The notes: generated from the sequence alone by a model not told the origin. Shown: positions 24,949 through 37,400, counted from the stretch's first letter. The stretch: DNA of 64,000 bases from Lentimicrobiaceae bacterium (GCA_015061315.1 SUWV01000003.1:62374-126373); one strand, 5' to 3'. Translations and numbers: made by a program.

Positions 24949-26979
24949 ATGAAAAAACTACTACTCTCACTAACAATTGCGATATTGTCGTTGGTACCTG
25001 CTTTTTCACAGACACCACAATTATCTGTTCAATCGATAACTCCAGATGTTATACTTACGAACGAGGAGACTGAGTTGGTTGTTACATTAATTAATAAAGG
25101 TGATGCTGCCACCGAAAGTAACACTCTCGTAATGTTAAACAGCGACAGCCAATATATTACTATCTTAGATGATAGTGCCTCATGTCCTGCTATAGAAGCT
25201 GGTTCAACGCAAGAAATTACTTTCGTAGTGAAGGTGAACTCCATGATAGATGACAACGCCATACTACATTTCGACATAGAGATGATATACGACGGAATGC
25301 AGACTGTCTCTGACCTCTCTTTCGATTTTGAAGAAGGCATAAGCGGCTGGACTAACATCGATGCCGATGGCGATGGTTTCCAATGGATAGAATCGGGAAA
25401 GAAATTAGGACCAACCTACGGATATGAGAGCGACTTCTGCATGTTCTCACAGTCATACGATAATGACTTCGAGATATTATATCCCGACAACTATCTAGTA
25501 ACGCCAGAGAAATATAAAATAGGTAAAGAAGCCTCGTTTGATTTCTGGGCCTGCGCTCAAGACAAATATTATCCTTACGAGCATTTCGGAGTGGCAGTGT
25601 CGACTAAAGGCAACACTTCTGCCGATGACTTTGTCACGATAAAAGAATGGACATTAGACTCTGTGGCACCGACGAGAATTCAAGGCGAATGGATAAAATA
25701 TTCTGTCGATTTAAGTGAATATGAAGAACAAGAGATATGGCTCGCTGTACGTCACTTCGACTGTTTCGATCAATATTTTATGGCACTCGATGACGTTACG
25801 TTGAGGAACATATATCAGCCAATGAGGTGGAACGAGCGCCTCTCTGTAGGCGTCGTAAGCCCGACACCAAACATCATATTTGAATCATTTGAATGTGAAC
25901 CTATCACAGCAGGTAAGACTTTCGATATTGATGTCACAGTGATAAACAAAGGCTCAGCAGCAACGACATACGAGTCGAAGATAGAGTTGTCTACCGATGA
26001 TAAATTTGTCAGTATGATAGAAGCAGAAGCTGTCATCGGAGCTTTGGCGTTTAATGAAACTGCTACGACGACTTTCTCCTTCTCGACATCTGAAGATATG
26101 CCTGAAGACCACATAATATCGTTCAACCTCAACGTCTCCCCGACAATAGTTTATGATGAGGGCGTCAGCTTTACATATACATTTGAGAAAAGCACCGATG
26201 GCTGGACAAGCATAGATGCCAACAATGATGATCACACTTGGTATCATACTTCTGATTATGATGTGCACGACATCATACCGATTTTGTCACACTCAGGATC
26301 TGGTCATATCATGAGCGAGTCGTCATGTAACGCCCTGTTCCCATATTCACAGCTTGCACCTGACGACTACATAGTATCGCCGACGATGATAGGAGTATCG
26401 AAAAACACTACTATAGATCTATGGGCTGCTGTTCAAGACGAGGATTATATCGGAGAACATTTCGGAATCGCTGTGTCGATGGCAGGTAATAAAGACGCGG
26501 CTGACTTCGAGATGGTGGAGGAATGGGACCTTAAAGTTAAGGATCGTGCTGGCGATTGGATCAAATATTCCGCCGACCTCAGCAAATATGAAGGCATGTT
26601 CGTGTGGGTGGCAATACGTCACTTCAAATGCGAGAATGTATTTGTCATTAACGTAGACGATGTCACTATCAATAACTTCTCGCGTCTTCATAACTGGAAA
26701 AGCAGCTTCACTACAGAACAAGAAGTTTCTATAGCAGAGCATTACAGCAATTTAAATATATATCCAAATCCTGTAGAAAACGAATTGCTTGTTGCAACGG
26801 AACTTAATGTAAAAGAAATTGCGATTTACGATATCTACGGGCGTCAAAATTTGAGTCAACGAGTCAACAAGTCAACGAGTCAACAAGTTGTTGATGTCGC
26901 TAATTTAAAAGCTGGCGCTTATTTCGTCAAAATAAAAACAGATAAAGAAGTTATCATCAGACAATTTATAAAACAATAA
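24949..26979 (+). CDS. Secreted adhesin-like protein with two gingipain-type adhesin domains and T9SS signal
   Basis: 676 residues with signal peptide MKKLLLSLTIAILSLVPAFS. There is no protease domain. Layout: a CARDB-like Ig domain (QSITPDVILTNEETELVV), a cleaved-adhesin/choice-of-anchor J domain (about 125-295, FDFEEGISGWTNIDADGDG), a second Ig-like domain, a second adhesin domain (about 400-585, FEKSTDGWTSIDANNDDH) and a type A sorting domain. The two adhesin domains share LAVRHF/VAIRHF and the LDDVT/VDDVT end. Gingipain haemagglutinin regions have the same domain type, which bind host proteins or heme. Its place between subtilases suggests a surface partner for them. Function inferred from domains only. 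Confidence 0.85.
   Translation: MKKLLLSLTIAILSLVPAFSQTPQLSVQSITPDVILTNEETELVVTLINKGDAATESNTLVMLNSDSQYITILDDSASCPAIEAGSTQEITFVVKVNSMIDDNAILHFDIEMIYDGMQTVSDLSFDFEEGISGWTNIDADGDGFQWIESGKKLGPTYGYESDFCMFSQSYDNDFEILYPDNYLVTPEKYKIGKEASFDFWACAQDKYYPYEHFGVAVSTKGNTSADDFVTIKEWTLDSVAPTRIQGEWIKYSVDLSEYEEQEIWLAVRHFDCFDQYFMALDDVTLRNIYQPMRWNERLSVGVVSPTPNIIFESFECEPITAGKTFDIDVTVINKGSAATTYESKIELSTDDKFVSMIEAEAVIGALAFNETATTTFSFSTSEDMPEDHIISFNLNVSPTIVYDEGVSFTYTFEKSTDGWTSIDANNDDHTWYHTSDYDVHDIIPILSHSGSGHIMSESSCNALFPYSQLAPDDYIVSPTMIGVSKNTTIDLWAAVQDEDYIGEHFGIAVSMAGNKDAADFEMVEEWDLKVKDRAGDWIKYSADLSKYEGMFVWVAIRHFKCENVFVINVDDVTINNFSRLHNWKSSFTTEQEVSIAEHYSNLNIYPNPVENELLVATELNVKEIAIYDIYGRQNLSQRVNKSTSQQVVDVANLKAGAYFVKIKTDKEVIIRQFIKQ
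26852..26890. repeat. In-gene minirepeat in the sorting domain of the adhesin-like protein
   Basis: Units of GTCAACGA/GTCAACAA encode SQRVNKSTSQQV at the same site as in the subtilases. Confidence 0.85.
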
Positions 26980-27008
26980 TATCTGCTTATCGATAAGCCG
27001 AACTACTT

Positions 27009-30000
27009 ATGAAAAGAATAACCTTATTAGTATTGTCATGCCTGTTCGTGAGCATCGGCATGGCTCAGAATGTAAGCACTATAACATCGGAACTTGAAAA
27101 TATCTTAAAACAAAAGAGCGACGAATTAGTCGATGTCAATATTTATTTTAAGTCGCAGATGGCTGTTGAACATCTGACCTATCTTAATGTCAAGAGCGAT
27201 AGCAAGGAAGTTCGTCGCGAGATAGTCATCAACGAACTTAAAAAATTCTCCCAACAACAGCAAGAAAGTGTGATGTCTGTTATCAATGCTGAGAAAAGAA
27301 GCAATAATATAACAGACGTGACATCACATTGGATTGTAAATAGCATCAACTGCAAGGCTTCACGCGATGTTATTTATACATTAGCATCACATCCCGACAT
27401 TAAATATATTGATTATAACAAAGAAGAGATGATGTTTCAAGGTGAAGATCAGGAATTCGAGGGTCAGGATGTCAGAGGTTCTGTGAGTTCTATGTCAGAT
27501 AACATCACTCATGTTCAAGCCGATAAGGTCTGGGATTTAGGTTATACTGGAAAAGGCGTTATTGTCGCTGTCATCGACTCAGGTATCAACACTGAGCACG
27601 TCGATCTCAAAGACCATTTATGGTATGACGAAGGCGCACAATATCCTGGATATAACTTCGTCTTTCCTTCGCAAGCTCCTATTGATGATCAAGGACATGG
27701 CACACATTGTTCCGGTACTGTCTGCGGTGACGGCACATCGGGATTGGCGACAGGCATGGCTCCTGACGCAACATTAATGCCTCTTAAAGTAACTAACAGA
27801 AGTACTGGTATAGGCGTGGGTGTAGACAGAATGATAGACGCTGTTGAATACGCGGCTGACAATGGTGCCGACATCGTCAGTATCTCTATAGGCTGGTGGG
27901 TTACATCTGCGGCTAACAGACAAATGTTCCGCCAAGCATTTGAAAACACACTGCAAGCAGGCATAGTGGTGGCAGCTGCAGCTGGTAACAACAGAGAGTC
28001 GTTAGCCACATATCCAGCTCCTAACAATATCAACTCTCCAGCCGACTGTCCTCCTCCATACCTTCACAGCGATCAGACAATACAAGGCGGCTTGACATCA
28101 GTCATCAGCGTGGGTGCGGTAGATGAAAATAATGTGATAGCAGGAATATCATCACAAGGTCCAGTCACATGGGCAAACACCTCATACGGCGATTATCCTT
28201 ATAATCCGGGAATGGGTCTGATACGTCCCGACATAGTAGCTCCAGGTGCAAGCGTAAAGTCTTTGGCATACGACAGCAACACAGGCTATGCCATCAAAGG
28301 CGGAACATCTATGGCAGCTCCTTGCGTGGCGGGTGTCATGGCTCTCATGCTCGAGAAAAATCCAGAGCTCACACCAGCCGACTTATGCAGAATCATAGAG
28401 ACAACAGCGACGAAACTCACTCAAACAAAAAGCAACGACTACGGCTCCGGCTGTATCAACGCTCTCGCAGCGGTGCGAGCCATAGATTTTGACGTGGAAG
28501 CTCCTTATCTCTCACCTTATTCTTTTAACAATAATGTAACTACTGGTACTAACCAAAATATCGAGCTTACATTAATTAATAATGGTAAAGAATCGACAAG
28601 TGGGATGACGAATGTTACCATAACAACAGATGATGAATATGTTAGCATAGTAAGTGGAGATGCAAGTTGTGGCGTGATGGCACATAATGGAACAGCTTCA
28701 GTAAGTTTTATTATCAACGTAAACACACTCGTTGCCGACAATCATGAGTTTATATTGAACGTCAATGCTACTAACGGCAACGACAGCTGGAACTTCGATA
28801 TGGAGATGAAAGTCACAAATCCGTTTTTTCCTCCTAATAATGTCAGCGCGAGCGTTTCTGGAACGACAGTATTGTTGTCGTGGTCAGAGACCAATAATGC
28901 CACGAGCTATAACATATACAGAGATGGAAGTTATATTGCCAACACAGAAGCCTCCTCATATACAGACGAAAGTTTAGAATATGGAACTTTGTATGAATAC
29001 ACCATAACAAGTAAGCGCGGCGATTTGGAAACGGAACATTCTGTTGTGACTCGCGCCCAAACCGACGATAATCCTGAAAAACCGTCGCCGACTAATGTCG
29101 TAGCAACAAAAAGCAATAATAAAATCAACGTGACTTGGAACAACGGCAGCAATAGTAAATCTGCTAATGTTTACAGGTTGAAAGACGGCTTGGAAGAAAC
29201 ACTCGTAGCATCAGAAGTGAACGGCGCCACATATACCGACAACAGCTGGGCTTCTTTGACGGACGGCATCTATCAATATGGCGTCGCAAATAATTATCCG
29301 GCAAATGAAGTAGTTTATGAAGAAGGATTTGAGGAAATTAGTTTAAGTACGATACCAACGACAACAAACTGGTATACTTATGCAAATTGGTCTGGCAATG
29401 GAAGATTGTGGAGTTTTACACCTTCAACACCAGAAAACTTCGGAGGGTTTGACAGATATTTGGGAGACAATGCTGCTTTTATCAACAACACTGTCACTAA
29501 TGCTGATAGGGTAAGTTATTTAGTGACACCTCAGCTTAATTTTTCAGAATATAATAGCAATACCGTTAAACTTTCATTCTATTATATCACTCCTGTTTGG
29601 ACAGATTATCCTAATGATATCAATACATTACAAGTCAAGGTTAGCGCCACTTCAAATACCGACGGTTGGATAGATCTATGGTCAAGTAATAAAACTAATA
29701 TATCTGAATGGACGAAAGTTGAAATAGATTTAAGTGCGTATGCGAACAACTCATTTTATATTGCATTCGTCAATGTTCCAGGAGGAGGCTATTGCACTGG
29801 CGTTGACGAGATGAAGATTTCCATTGAAGGTAATTCAGAATCGAGGATTGAATGGTCTGATAATATCTACAAAAACGTCAATATATTTGAAAAAGACGGA
29901 GTATGGAATAATAGCAGCAACTGGGTGACAAATAATATTCCAAGTGCTGACGACTCACATGTTATCATAAATGCTAACGCTATAATAGATGGAACAGTTG

Positions 30001-31310
30001 AAGTAAACTCATTGACCATCAACGAAGGCAAGACACTCACACTTAACGAAGGAGCGAAACTTACTGTCAATGGCAGCTTCAACAATACCGACACAGACGC
30101 ATTTGTTATCAATGATGGCGCTCAGGTGTTCCAAAGCAATGAAGACGTGGCGGCTACTTTCATCATGGATGTCATAAATCCAGACAGCTGGAGCAGCGAC
30201 GACACCCAAGGCTGGCAGTTTATTACATCGCCTGTAAAAGACGCTCCGATAGCAGACATCATACCTGCCGACTCCCAATATGACATCTATAAATACGAAG
30301 GACATCAGGATTTGGAATGGCGTAACATCAAGAGCGACGACAATGAGTTTGAGACGAAATTTGTTCAAGGTCGAGGATACTTGATGTCGTACGAATCGGA
30401 GACTCCAGCTTGCCTGAAAGGTAATATTTATAACGACAACACCTTCTCATGGGATAACTTGTCGTTTGATGCTGGCAAAGACCTCGCTAACTTCCATCTC
30501 GTAGGTAATCCTTTTGCTTTCGATATGGACGTAGATAAATTGTCGTTTGATGATAATATGGTTAATGGTCTCGCAATAGTTACAGAAGAAGGCGGGTATC
30601 AATATGATGACATAAGGTCGATTCCTGTCGGCGACGGTTTCTTTGTAAAAGCTAAAGCTGAAAACGCATCATTGTCATATGGCATGAGAAACGCAAATGG
30701 AGAGAAAGCTAAATCGCTCAACATTATCGCGACAAGCAAAGCAGGTAAAGACAATGTCGTAATAAAATTTGAAGGTAAGTCGGAAGGCTTCGATAAACTG
30801 AACAACTTCAACAAAGAAATAGCTACCGTATTTGTTACAGATAGTGGTAAACGTTACGGCATCTATAACAGCGATGCCGATACAGAAGAGATAGAGCTCA
30901 GTTTTGAAGCTAAGGAAATAGGCAACTATACCTTGTCAGGTACGACAAATTCAGATTTTGAAAAAGTGATATTAGTCGATAAATTTACAGGCGAGGAGAC
31001 GAACTTATTGTTGGAAGACTACACTTTTACAGCGACAAGAAAAGACAATACGAACCGCTTTGTCGTTAGACTTACCCACAGCCCACAGTCCATCGAAAAC
31101 GATTGTTTTATATATCAGTCAGGCAGCGACTTCGTCTTCAACATCAAAGGCAAGGTGCAGATTATCGACATGATGGGACGCATAGTTTATGAAGACGTCA
31201 TCAATAATGAAGGCGCTAAGGTCGGAGCCTGCGACTTCACAGCAGGAACATACATCGTGAGAGTGATCGGTGACAAAGACGTCATGACGCAGAAGGTGGT
31301 GGTTTATTAA
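27009..31310 (+). CDS. Secreted S8 subtilase 3, multidomain, with T9SS sorting domain
   Basis: 1433 residues. Signal peptide, I9-like propeptide, catalytic domain with Asp190 (AVIDSGIN), His230 (GHGTHCSG) and Ser434 (GTSMAAP). Downstream: CARDB-like Ig domain (about 505-600), two Fn3-like domains (about 605-775), a cleaved-adhesin domain (about 775-955), a region like adhesin-protein autotransporter repeats (VIINANAIIDGTVEVNSL, about 975-1030), a further beta region and a divergent sorting domain (IQIIDMMGRIVYED ... VVVY-type ending). The sorting domain is unlike those of the neighbours and has no minirepeat. Starts 29 nt after the adhesin-like gene; likely part of the same transcription unit. 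Confidence 0.92.
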   Translation: MKRITLLVLSCLFVSIGMAQNVSTITSELENILKQKSDELVDVNIYFKSQMAVEHLTYLNVKSDSKEVRREIVINELKKFSQQQQESVMSVINAEKRSNNITDVTSHWIVNSINCKASRDVIYTLASHPDIKYIDYNKEEMMFQGEDQEFEGQDVRGSVSSMSDNITHVQADKVWDLGYTGKGVIVAVIDSGINTEHVDLKDHLWYDEGAQYPGYNFVFPSQAPIDDQGHGTHCSGTVCGDGTSGLATGMAPDATLMPLKVTNRSTGIGVGVDRMIDAVEYAADNGADIVSISIGWWVTSAANRQMFRQAFENTLQAGIVVAAAAGNNRESLATYPAPNNINSPADCPPPYLHSDQTIQGGLTSVISVGAVDENNVIAGISSQGPVTWANTSYGDYPYNPGMGLIRPDIVAPGASVKSLAYDSNTGYAIKGGTSMAAPCVAGVMALMLEKNPELTPADLCRIIETTATKLTQTKSNDYGSGCINALAAVRAIDFDVEAPYLSPYSFNNNVTTGTNQNIELTLINNGKESTSGMTNVTITTDDEYVSIVSGDASCGVMAHNGTASVSFIINVNTLVADNHEFILNVNATNGNDSWNFDMEMKVTNPFFPPNNVSASVSGTTVLLSWSETNNATSYNIYRDGSYIANTEASSYTDESLEYGTLYEYTITSKRGDLETEHSVVTRAQTDDNPEKPSPTNVVATKSNNKINVTWNNGSNSKSANVYRLKDGLEETLVASEVNGATYTDNSWASLTDGIYQYGVANNYPANEVVYEEGFEEISLSTIPTTTNWYTYANWSGNGRLWSFTPSTPENFGGFDRYLGDNAAFINNTVTNADRVSYLVTPQLNFSEYNSNTVKLSFYYITPVWTDYPNDINTLQVKVSATSNTDGWIDLWSSNKTNISEWTKVEIDLSAYANNSFYIAFVNVPGGGYCTGVDEMKISIEGNSESRIEWSDNIYKNVNIFEKDGVWNNSSNWVTNNIPSADDSHVIINANAIIDGTVEVNSLTINEGKTLTLNEGAKLTVNGSFNNTDTDAFVINDGAQVFQSNEDVAATFIMDVINPDSWSSDDTQGWQFITSPVKDAPIADIIPADSQYDIYKYEGHQDLEWRNIKSDDNEFETKFVQGRGYLMSYESETPACLKGNIYNDNTFSWDNLSFDAGKDLANFHLVGNPFAFDMDVDKLSFDDNMVNGLAIVTEEGGYQYDDIRSIPVGDGFFVKAKAENASLSYGMRNANGEKAKSLNIIATSKAGKDNVVIKFEGKSEGFDKLNNFNKEIATVFVTDSGKRYGIYNSDADTEEIELSFEAKEIGNYTLSGTTNSDFEKVILVDKFTGEETNLLLEDYTFTATRKDNTNRFVVRLTHSPQSIENDCFIYQSGSDFVFNIKGKVQIIDMMGRIVYEDVINNEGAKVGACDFTAGTYIVRVIGDKDVMTQKVVVY

Positions 31311-31333
31311 TGAACAATGAACAATGAACATTG
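31308..31333. repeat. Minirepeat, AATGAAC word
   Basis: Three 7-nt AATGAAC units beginning at the TAA stop of subtilase 3 and leading into a hairpin element. Confidence 0.75.
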
Positions 31334-31335
31334 AT

Positions 31336-31391
31336 GTAGAGACGTACCATATTACACCGATGAAAATAAAAGAGATGTAATTGGTGCGTCT
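31336..31391. repeat. 56-nt REP-like hairpin element, copy A
   Basis: Begins GTAGAGACGTACC and ends GTAATTGGTGCGTCT; the arms AGACGTACCATATTAC and GTAATTGGTGCGTCT pair with few mismatches around an A-rich loop. A second copy follows subtilase 4 (38384-38440). Located just after the stop codon, it may act as a terminator or mRNA 3' end stabiliser. Confidence 0.8.
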
Positions 31392-31408
31392 TGATGAGTC
31401 GCCGATAA

Positions 31409-31455
31409 TTAGGAATTAACTAATAACTGTCAACTGTTAATTGTCAATTGTAAAT
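31409..31455. repeat. Minirepeat tract upstream of leuS, AATTGTC/AACTGTT words
   Basis: Imperfect 7-nt units; the last ones overlap the leuS promoter and supply its putative -33 TTG. Confidence 0.75.
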
Positions 31456-31470
31456 TTTTTCATACCTTTG
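31441..31470 (+). promoter_or_regulatory. Promoter of leuS
   Basis: -33 TTG at 31441-31443 and -7 TACCTTTG at 31463-31470, 19 nt apart, which fits the Bacteroidota consensus. The -33 element lies inside the minirepeat tract. ATG is 24 nt downstream. Confidence 0.6.
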
Positions 31471-31493
31471 TAGCCTTATCTAAATAAACGTTT

Positions 31494-34364
31494 ATGGATT
31501 ACAATTTTAATGAAGTAGAAAAGAAGTGGCAAGAATATTGGCGCGACAATAACATCTATAAAGTCGATATCGACAAGAGCAAACCTAAGTTTTATATCTT
31601 AGACATGTTCCCTTATCCATCGGGCGCAGGTCTCCATGTGGGTCACCCTCTCGGTTATATAGCATCCGACATCTATGCTCGTTACAAACGTCTCAAAGGT
31701 TTCAACGTGCTTCACCCAATGGGCTACGACGCCTACGGTCTCCCAGCGGAACAATATGCTATACAGACAGGAACACACCCTGCCATCACTACAGAGAAAA
31801 ACATCAATCGCTATCGTGAGCAGATGGATAAAATAGGTTTCTGCTACGACTGGAGCCGCGAGGTCCGCACCAGCGACCCTGCCTACTACAAATGGACTCA
31901 GTGGACTTTCATCCAACTTTTCAACTCATATTATTGTAACCAAACCAAGAAAGCTCAGCCTATTGCAGACTTAGTAAAGAGATTCGAGACACAAGGCACA
32001 GAAGGTTTAGATGCTGCTTGTGGCAACGTGCTTTCTTTTACCGCTGAACAATGGAACGCCATGAGCGAGAAAGAACAACAAGAGACTCTGATGAACTATC
32101 GTCTCGCTTATCTCGCCGACACTATGGTCAACTGGTGTCCTGAACTCGGCACGGTACTCGCCAACGACGAAGTCGCCGACGGTCTCTCAGTGCGTGGAGG
32201 ACATCCTGTGGTACGCAAGACCATGAAACAATGGCTGCTCCGTATAACAGCTTATGCTGAGCGTCTCCTTCAAGGTTTAGAGACGATAGAATGGAGCGAG
32301 TCTATCAAAGAAGTACAACGTAACTGGATAGGCAAGTCGATGGGCGCCTCATTGCATTTCGACATTGCCGACAAAGATATTGACATAGAAGTCTTCACCA
32401 CTCGCGCCGACACTTTGTTCGGTGCTACCTTCATGGTGTTGGCACCAGAACATGAGATCATCAGCAGCATCGTCAGCGAGGAGCAACGCGAGGCTGTGGA
32501 AGAATATGTCACTTGGGCTAAGAACCGCTCCGAACGCGAGCGTATGGCAGAGGTGAAGAAGGTGTCGGGCGTGTTCACAGGAGCCTACGGCGTCAATCCT
32601 TTCACAGGAGCTAAGATACCTATCTGGGTGGCAGATTACGTCTTGATGGGTTATGGCACCGGCGCTATCATGGCAGTGCCAGCTCACGACAGCCGCGACT
32701 TCGCCTTCGCACGTCATTTCGAGTTGCCTATAATACAAGTGGTGGCTAAGACAGCCGACGACATCTCCGATGCTTCACAATGGCAAGAGTCGTTCGACGC
32801 TAAAGAAGGCGTGATGGTCAACTCCGACTTCCTCAATGGCCTTACAGTGAAAGATGCTATTGCCACTATGATTAAGAAAGTAGAAGCGATGGGCATAGGC
32901 AAAGGCAAGACTAACTATCGTCTCCGCGACGCTATCTTCAGCCGTCAGCGCTATTGGGGCGAGCCTTTCCCAATATATTATAAAGACGGTATGCCTTACG
33001 CCTTAGAAGAAAGCAAACTCCCTCTCGAGCTTCCTCCTATCGACGCTTATAAGCCGACAGAAAACGGCGAGCCTCCATTGGCACGCGCCAAAAACTGGAC
33101 TACAGAAGAAGGCTATCCTTTAGAGACTAACACCATGCCGGGCTTCGCTGGCTCAAGCGGTTATTATCTCCGTTATATGGACCCTCAAAATAATAACGAG
33201 TTCATCAGCAAAGAAGCTAACGACTATTGGCAACAAGTCGACTTATATATCGGCGGCGCCGAACACGGAACAGGTCACCTTATCTACAGCCGCTTCTGGA
33301 ACAAGTTCTTGTTCGACATAGGAGTGACATGTAAAGACGAGCCATTCCAAAAGATGATAAATCAAGGTATGATACAAGGCAGAACGAGTTTCGTATACCG
33401 CGTCAGCGTACAGAAATTCAAAGATTATTTTGCTGGTAAGGAAATACCTTTTAAAGATATAGAGATAACGGAAGGTTCTAATGTCTTCGTCTCAAAGAAC
33501 GTAGAAGGAAGAGAATATTACACCGACCCAATCCGCGTCGACATCAGCATGGTACATAACGATATTTTAGACGTTGAGGAATTTAAACAATGGCGCGACG
33601 ACCTTAAAGGCGCTGAGTTTGTCTTTGAACAAGATAAAGATGGCAACCCGATTTACGTATGTGGCTGGGAAGTTGAGAAGATGTCGAAGTCGAAGTTCAA
33701 CGTGCAGAACCCTGACGACCTTGTAGAGAAATACGGAGCCGATACATTACGTCTTTATGAGATGTTCTTAGGACCATTAGAGCAATCAAAGCCATGGGAC
33801 ACACAAGGCATTGAAGGCGTTTATCGTTTCATTCGTAAGTTCTGGAGATTATATACAGACGAAAACAACGAATTCTCTTTCAGTGACGAGCCTGCCACAA
33901 AAGAAGAATTGAAGTCGTTGCACAAACTCATCAAGAAAGAAGAAGACGACATCGAGAGAATCTCGTTCAACACTGTCGTTTCGGCTTTCATGATTTGTGT
34001 TAATGAACTTACAGATTTAAAATGTAACAAACGCGCAATACTTGAGCCATTGGCTATTATGATTTCGCCTTACGCTCCACATCTCGCAGAAGAGCTCTGG
34101 CATCAGATGGGACATAACGACAGCGTGGTGATGCAGCAGTTCCCTGAGTTCAACGAGAGTTATGTTGTGGAAAACAGCTTCATGTATCCAGTCTCCATCA
34201 ACGGAAAGAAACGTTTCGATCTTGAACTGCCAATCACTTTAAGTCCTGCCGAGATTGAAAAGATCGTAGTGGCAACACCAGAAGCCGCCAAATGGACTGA
34301 AGGCAAGAGCATCAAGAAAGTTATCGTGGTTCCAAAGAAAATCATTAATATCGTTATAGGATAA
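31494..34364 (+). CDS. leuS: Leucyl-tRNA synthetase
   Basis: 956 residues, class I synthetase. The HIGH-type motif is in [21 protein letters not shown] is at 729-733 (EKMSKSKFN). The CP1 editing domain is present ([22 protein letters not shown]) with the conserved catalytic-type Asp. An insertion after the HIGH region (about residues 155-195) is of the kind seen in Bacteroidota LeuRS. The C-terminal anticodon-binding part and the final ubiquitin-like segment are complete. An essential housekeeping gene that interrupts the secreted-protease cluster, with its own promoter and terminator. No repeat insertion inside. Confidence 0.98.
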   Translation: MDYNFNEVEKKWQEYWRDNNIYKVDIDKSKPKFYILDMFPYPSGAGLHVGHPLGYIASDIYARYKRLKGFNVLHPMGYDAYGLPAEQYAIQTGTHPAITTEKNINRYREQMDKIGFCYDWSREVRTSDPAYYKWTQWTFIQLFNSYYCNQTKKAQPIADLVKRFETQGTEGLDAACGNVLSFTAEQWNAMSEKEQQETLMNYRLAYLADTMVNWCPELGTVLANDEVADGLSVRGGHPVVRKTMKQWLLRITAYAERLLQGLETIEWSESIKEVQRNWIGKSMGASLHFDIADKDIDIEVFTTRADTLFGATFMVLAPEHEIISSIVSEEQREAVEEYVTWAKNRSERERMAEVKKVSGVFTGAYGVNPFTGAKIPIWVADYVLMGYGTGAIMAVPAHDSRDFAFARHFELPIIQVVAKTADDISDASQWQESFDAKEGVMVNSDFLNGLTVKDAIATMIKKVEAMGIGKGKTNYRLRDAIFSRQRYWGEPFPIYYKDGMPYALEESKLPLELPPIDAYKPTENGEPPLARAKNWTTEEGYPLETNTMPGFAGSSGYYLRYMDPQNNNEFISKEANDYWQQVDLYIGGAEHGTGHLIYSRFWNKFLFDIGVTCKDEPFQKMINQGMIQGRTSFVYRVSVQKFKDYFAGKEIPFKDIEITEGSNVFVSKNVEGREYYTDPIRVDISMVHNDILDVEEFKQWRDDLKGAEFVFEQDKDGNPIYVCGWEVEKMSKSKFNVQNPDDLVEKYGADTLRLYEMFLGPLEQSKPWDTQGIEGVYRFIRKFWRLYTDENNEFSFSDEPATKEELKSLHKLIKKEEDDIERISFNTVVSAFMICVNELTDLKCNKRAILEPLAIMISPYAPHLAEELWHQMGHNDSVVMQQFPEFNESYVVENSFMYPVSINGKKRFDLELPITLSPAEIEKIVVATPEAAKWTEGKSIKKVIVVPKKIINIVIG

Positions 34365-34379
34365 ATTGAAATTTTAGAT

Positions 34380-34412
34380 AAGAACTACTGTTGTATAATG
34401 GTAGTTCTTTTT
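34380..34412 (+). terminator. Rho-independent terminator of leuS
   Basis: Perfect 9-bp arms AAGAACTAC / GTAGTTCTT with a 12-nt loop and a T-run, 16 nt after the leuS stop. Confidence 0.85.
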
Positions 34413-34439
34413 ACATAAGAATTTTAATAAATAAAAAAA

Positions 34440-37400
34440 ATGAAAAGTATTTGTATATCTGTGCTTTTGGCTTTGATTATGTGCAGTTCAGTTTTTGCAC
34501 AAAACATCAATGCTATTGAACCTGAACTCCTAAAGGTCTTAAATCAGAAGAATGAAGAACTAATCGACATTCATATTTATTTCAAGACGAATGTCAATAC
34601 AGCTCAGCTCAAGAATAAATCGAGAGAAGCATTAAGCAAGTCGGAACAGAAAGCTGTTGTAGAAAACGAACTGAAGTCTCATTCCGAATGCAATCAAGCA
34701 GATGTGATGTCGATACTTAAAGCAGAAGAGAAGAACGGAAATGTTGCCGACATACATTCGTTATGGATTGTAAACTCTATAAGCTGCAAGGCATCGCGCG
34801 ATGTCATCTACCAGTTATCGTCGCATCCTGACATCAAGATGATTGGTTATGACAAGGAGATACAGATGATTTCACCTGAGCAGATGAAAGAGATTCCGAG
34901 CCAAAGTAAAGATGCTTTGAGAGGACCTGCTGCACATGTCGTGACTGTCAATGCCGACGATGTATGGCCGTTAGGATATACAGGCAAGAACGTCATTGTA
35001 GCGGTTTTAGACTCCGGAACGAGCGATCATAAGGACCTGGCCGATCATCTTTGGGAAGGTAATGTCGACACCGATGGTGACGGCACTCCCGACAAGTTAG
35101 TCAACGGCTGGAACTTTGTAGCTAACAATTCCGATATCACCGACGACTTCGGTCATGGCACGCACTGCGCAGGTATAGTATGTGGCGATGGCACTTCGGG
35201 AAACACAACAGGTGTTGCACCAGATGCATATCTTATGACAGTGAAGACTATCAACCGTGCAGGCGGAGGCTCAGTGGCAAATATGCTTAGCGGAGTTCAG
35301 TTCGCTGTTGAAAACGGAGCTCAGGTGTTGAGCATGTCGTTGGGTTACAAAAACGACCAGATAACTAAAGAACAGAAAGAAGACATACGTAAGGCATTCG
35401 ATAATGTGTTAGAACTCGGCGTTGTGGTATGTGCAGCTGTTGGTAACGATGGCGACACTTACGGTGCTCCCGACAACGTAGACTATCCTGCAGCATGTCC
35501 TGCACCATGGTCACATCCCGATCAGACACTCAAAGGCGGACTCTCGAGTGTGATAGCCGTAGGAGCCCACGACCTCAAAGAATCTTCTGTAGGACCATCA
35601 ACATGGGAAGGCACATCATATAACGACTACATATATAACGAAGGAGAATCAATGGGACTCATTCGTCCCGACATCACAGCTCCAGGAAATCTGATATATT
35701 CTCTTAATTTTTTATATGTAGATAAATATCAACTGAAGTCAGGAACATCGCAGGCAACACCATGTGTGGCAGGTATCATAGCTCTTATGTTGGAGAAGAA
35801 CCCATCGCTCACTCCTGCTGAAATATCACAGATCCTCGAAGAGACAGCCACGAACAAACCTGCTGCCAAGAATAACACAATAGGAGCAGGACATGCCGAT
35901 GCTCTCGCCGCTATTAACGCCGTGACTGAAGGAGAAGGAAATCCTTACTTCAAACTGCAATCTTATTCGCCAACGACCACGAAGCCAGGAGATGCGACAA
36001 TCAGTGTCGTAATAAAAAATGAAGGCTTAGGCGCTAGCGCCACAACAGCTTCATCCACCTTGTCTTCTGTCAACGACCCTTATATCACAATTTCAGAAGC
36101 ATCACAAACAATAGGTAAGATAGCTTCGGGCGACAGCAAGACTTTAGACTTCAACATCAATATCGATGCTCAGACACCTAACGGTCATATCGCCAACTTC
36201 ACCGTCACTACAACAAGTGGTAACTTGAAATGGGAAGATAAGTTTTCTATCTATATCAACGAATTACCTAATATCGAGATACAAGCTGTCAATCCAGACA
36301 TCGTTAATATCGATAAGAGCACTAACATCAGCGTTGTGATGGTCAATAATGGAACAGCTCCTTTGAAAGACCCGATGGAAATCACGCTGACGACAACGAA
36401 TTATGATTTGAGATATGTCACTATAGTGGAAGATAAGGCTACTATCGATGCTTTGGAAGTAGGAGAAACAGCTGCAAGTACTTTCAAGATAGAGACAAAT
36501 GCAAACACTCCTGAAGGCTACAAATTCGACTTGTTCCTCGGGACATTGTCCAAGCCTAAAATTCCTGCCAACTATATCTATGAATTTGAGAACGGCATGG
36601 ACGGATGGACATGTTTCAATGCAAGTCCTAATAACATCAAAGATGCTTGGTGGCACTGTTCTATGGCAGAATCTCACGGCAAAGATAAAAAAGACTCTCA
36701 TTCAGGTTATGGACACCTTATGAGCGAGGTCTCTCGAGGAATGACATTTTACCAATATCCTATCGATAATTATCTCGTATCTCCAACGAAAATAAAAATC
36801 AATGAAGATAGTAAAGTTAGTTTCTACGCTCGCTCAAGCCATGATGTCTATTATGAAGAACATTTCGGATTGGCAGTGTCGACAAGCGGCAACACTTCTG
36901 CCAACGACTTTGTCATGCTTCAAGATTGGGTGATTACCGACAAAACAATATGGAAGGAATATACTGTTGATTTAAGCGATTATGCTGGACAAGAAGTTTA
37001 TGTAGCTATACGTCACTTCTTCACTGAAGAAGAATGGGAAGCCAACGGACAAGGTTTCGACGTTGAGACATTAAACATCGACGACATTATGTTTTCAAAC
37101 ATAATCATCGATATTCAATATACGCCGACATTAAGTTATGACGACCTTTATTATTTTAACGTAACAGCTTATAGCAATATCCCAGCATCACCTAAGGTAG
37201 AAAATCTGACAGCAACAGCCAACGGTACTTCTGAAATAACATTGACATGGGACGCAGTGGCTGATGCTACAAGTTACAACGTATATCGTTACGGAAAGAA
37301 AATCGCCAATGTGACAGAGACTACATTCACCGACAATAATCTTATCCATAACACACAATATTGTTATGAAGTTGCAGCTGTAAGCTCCGATAAAGAACAC

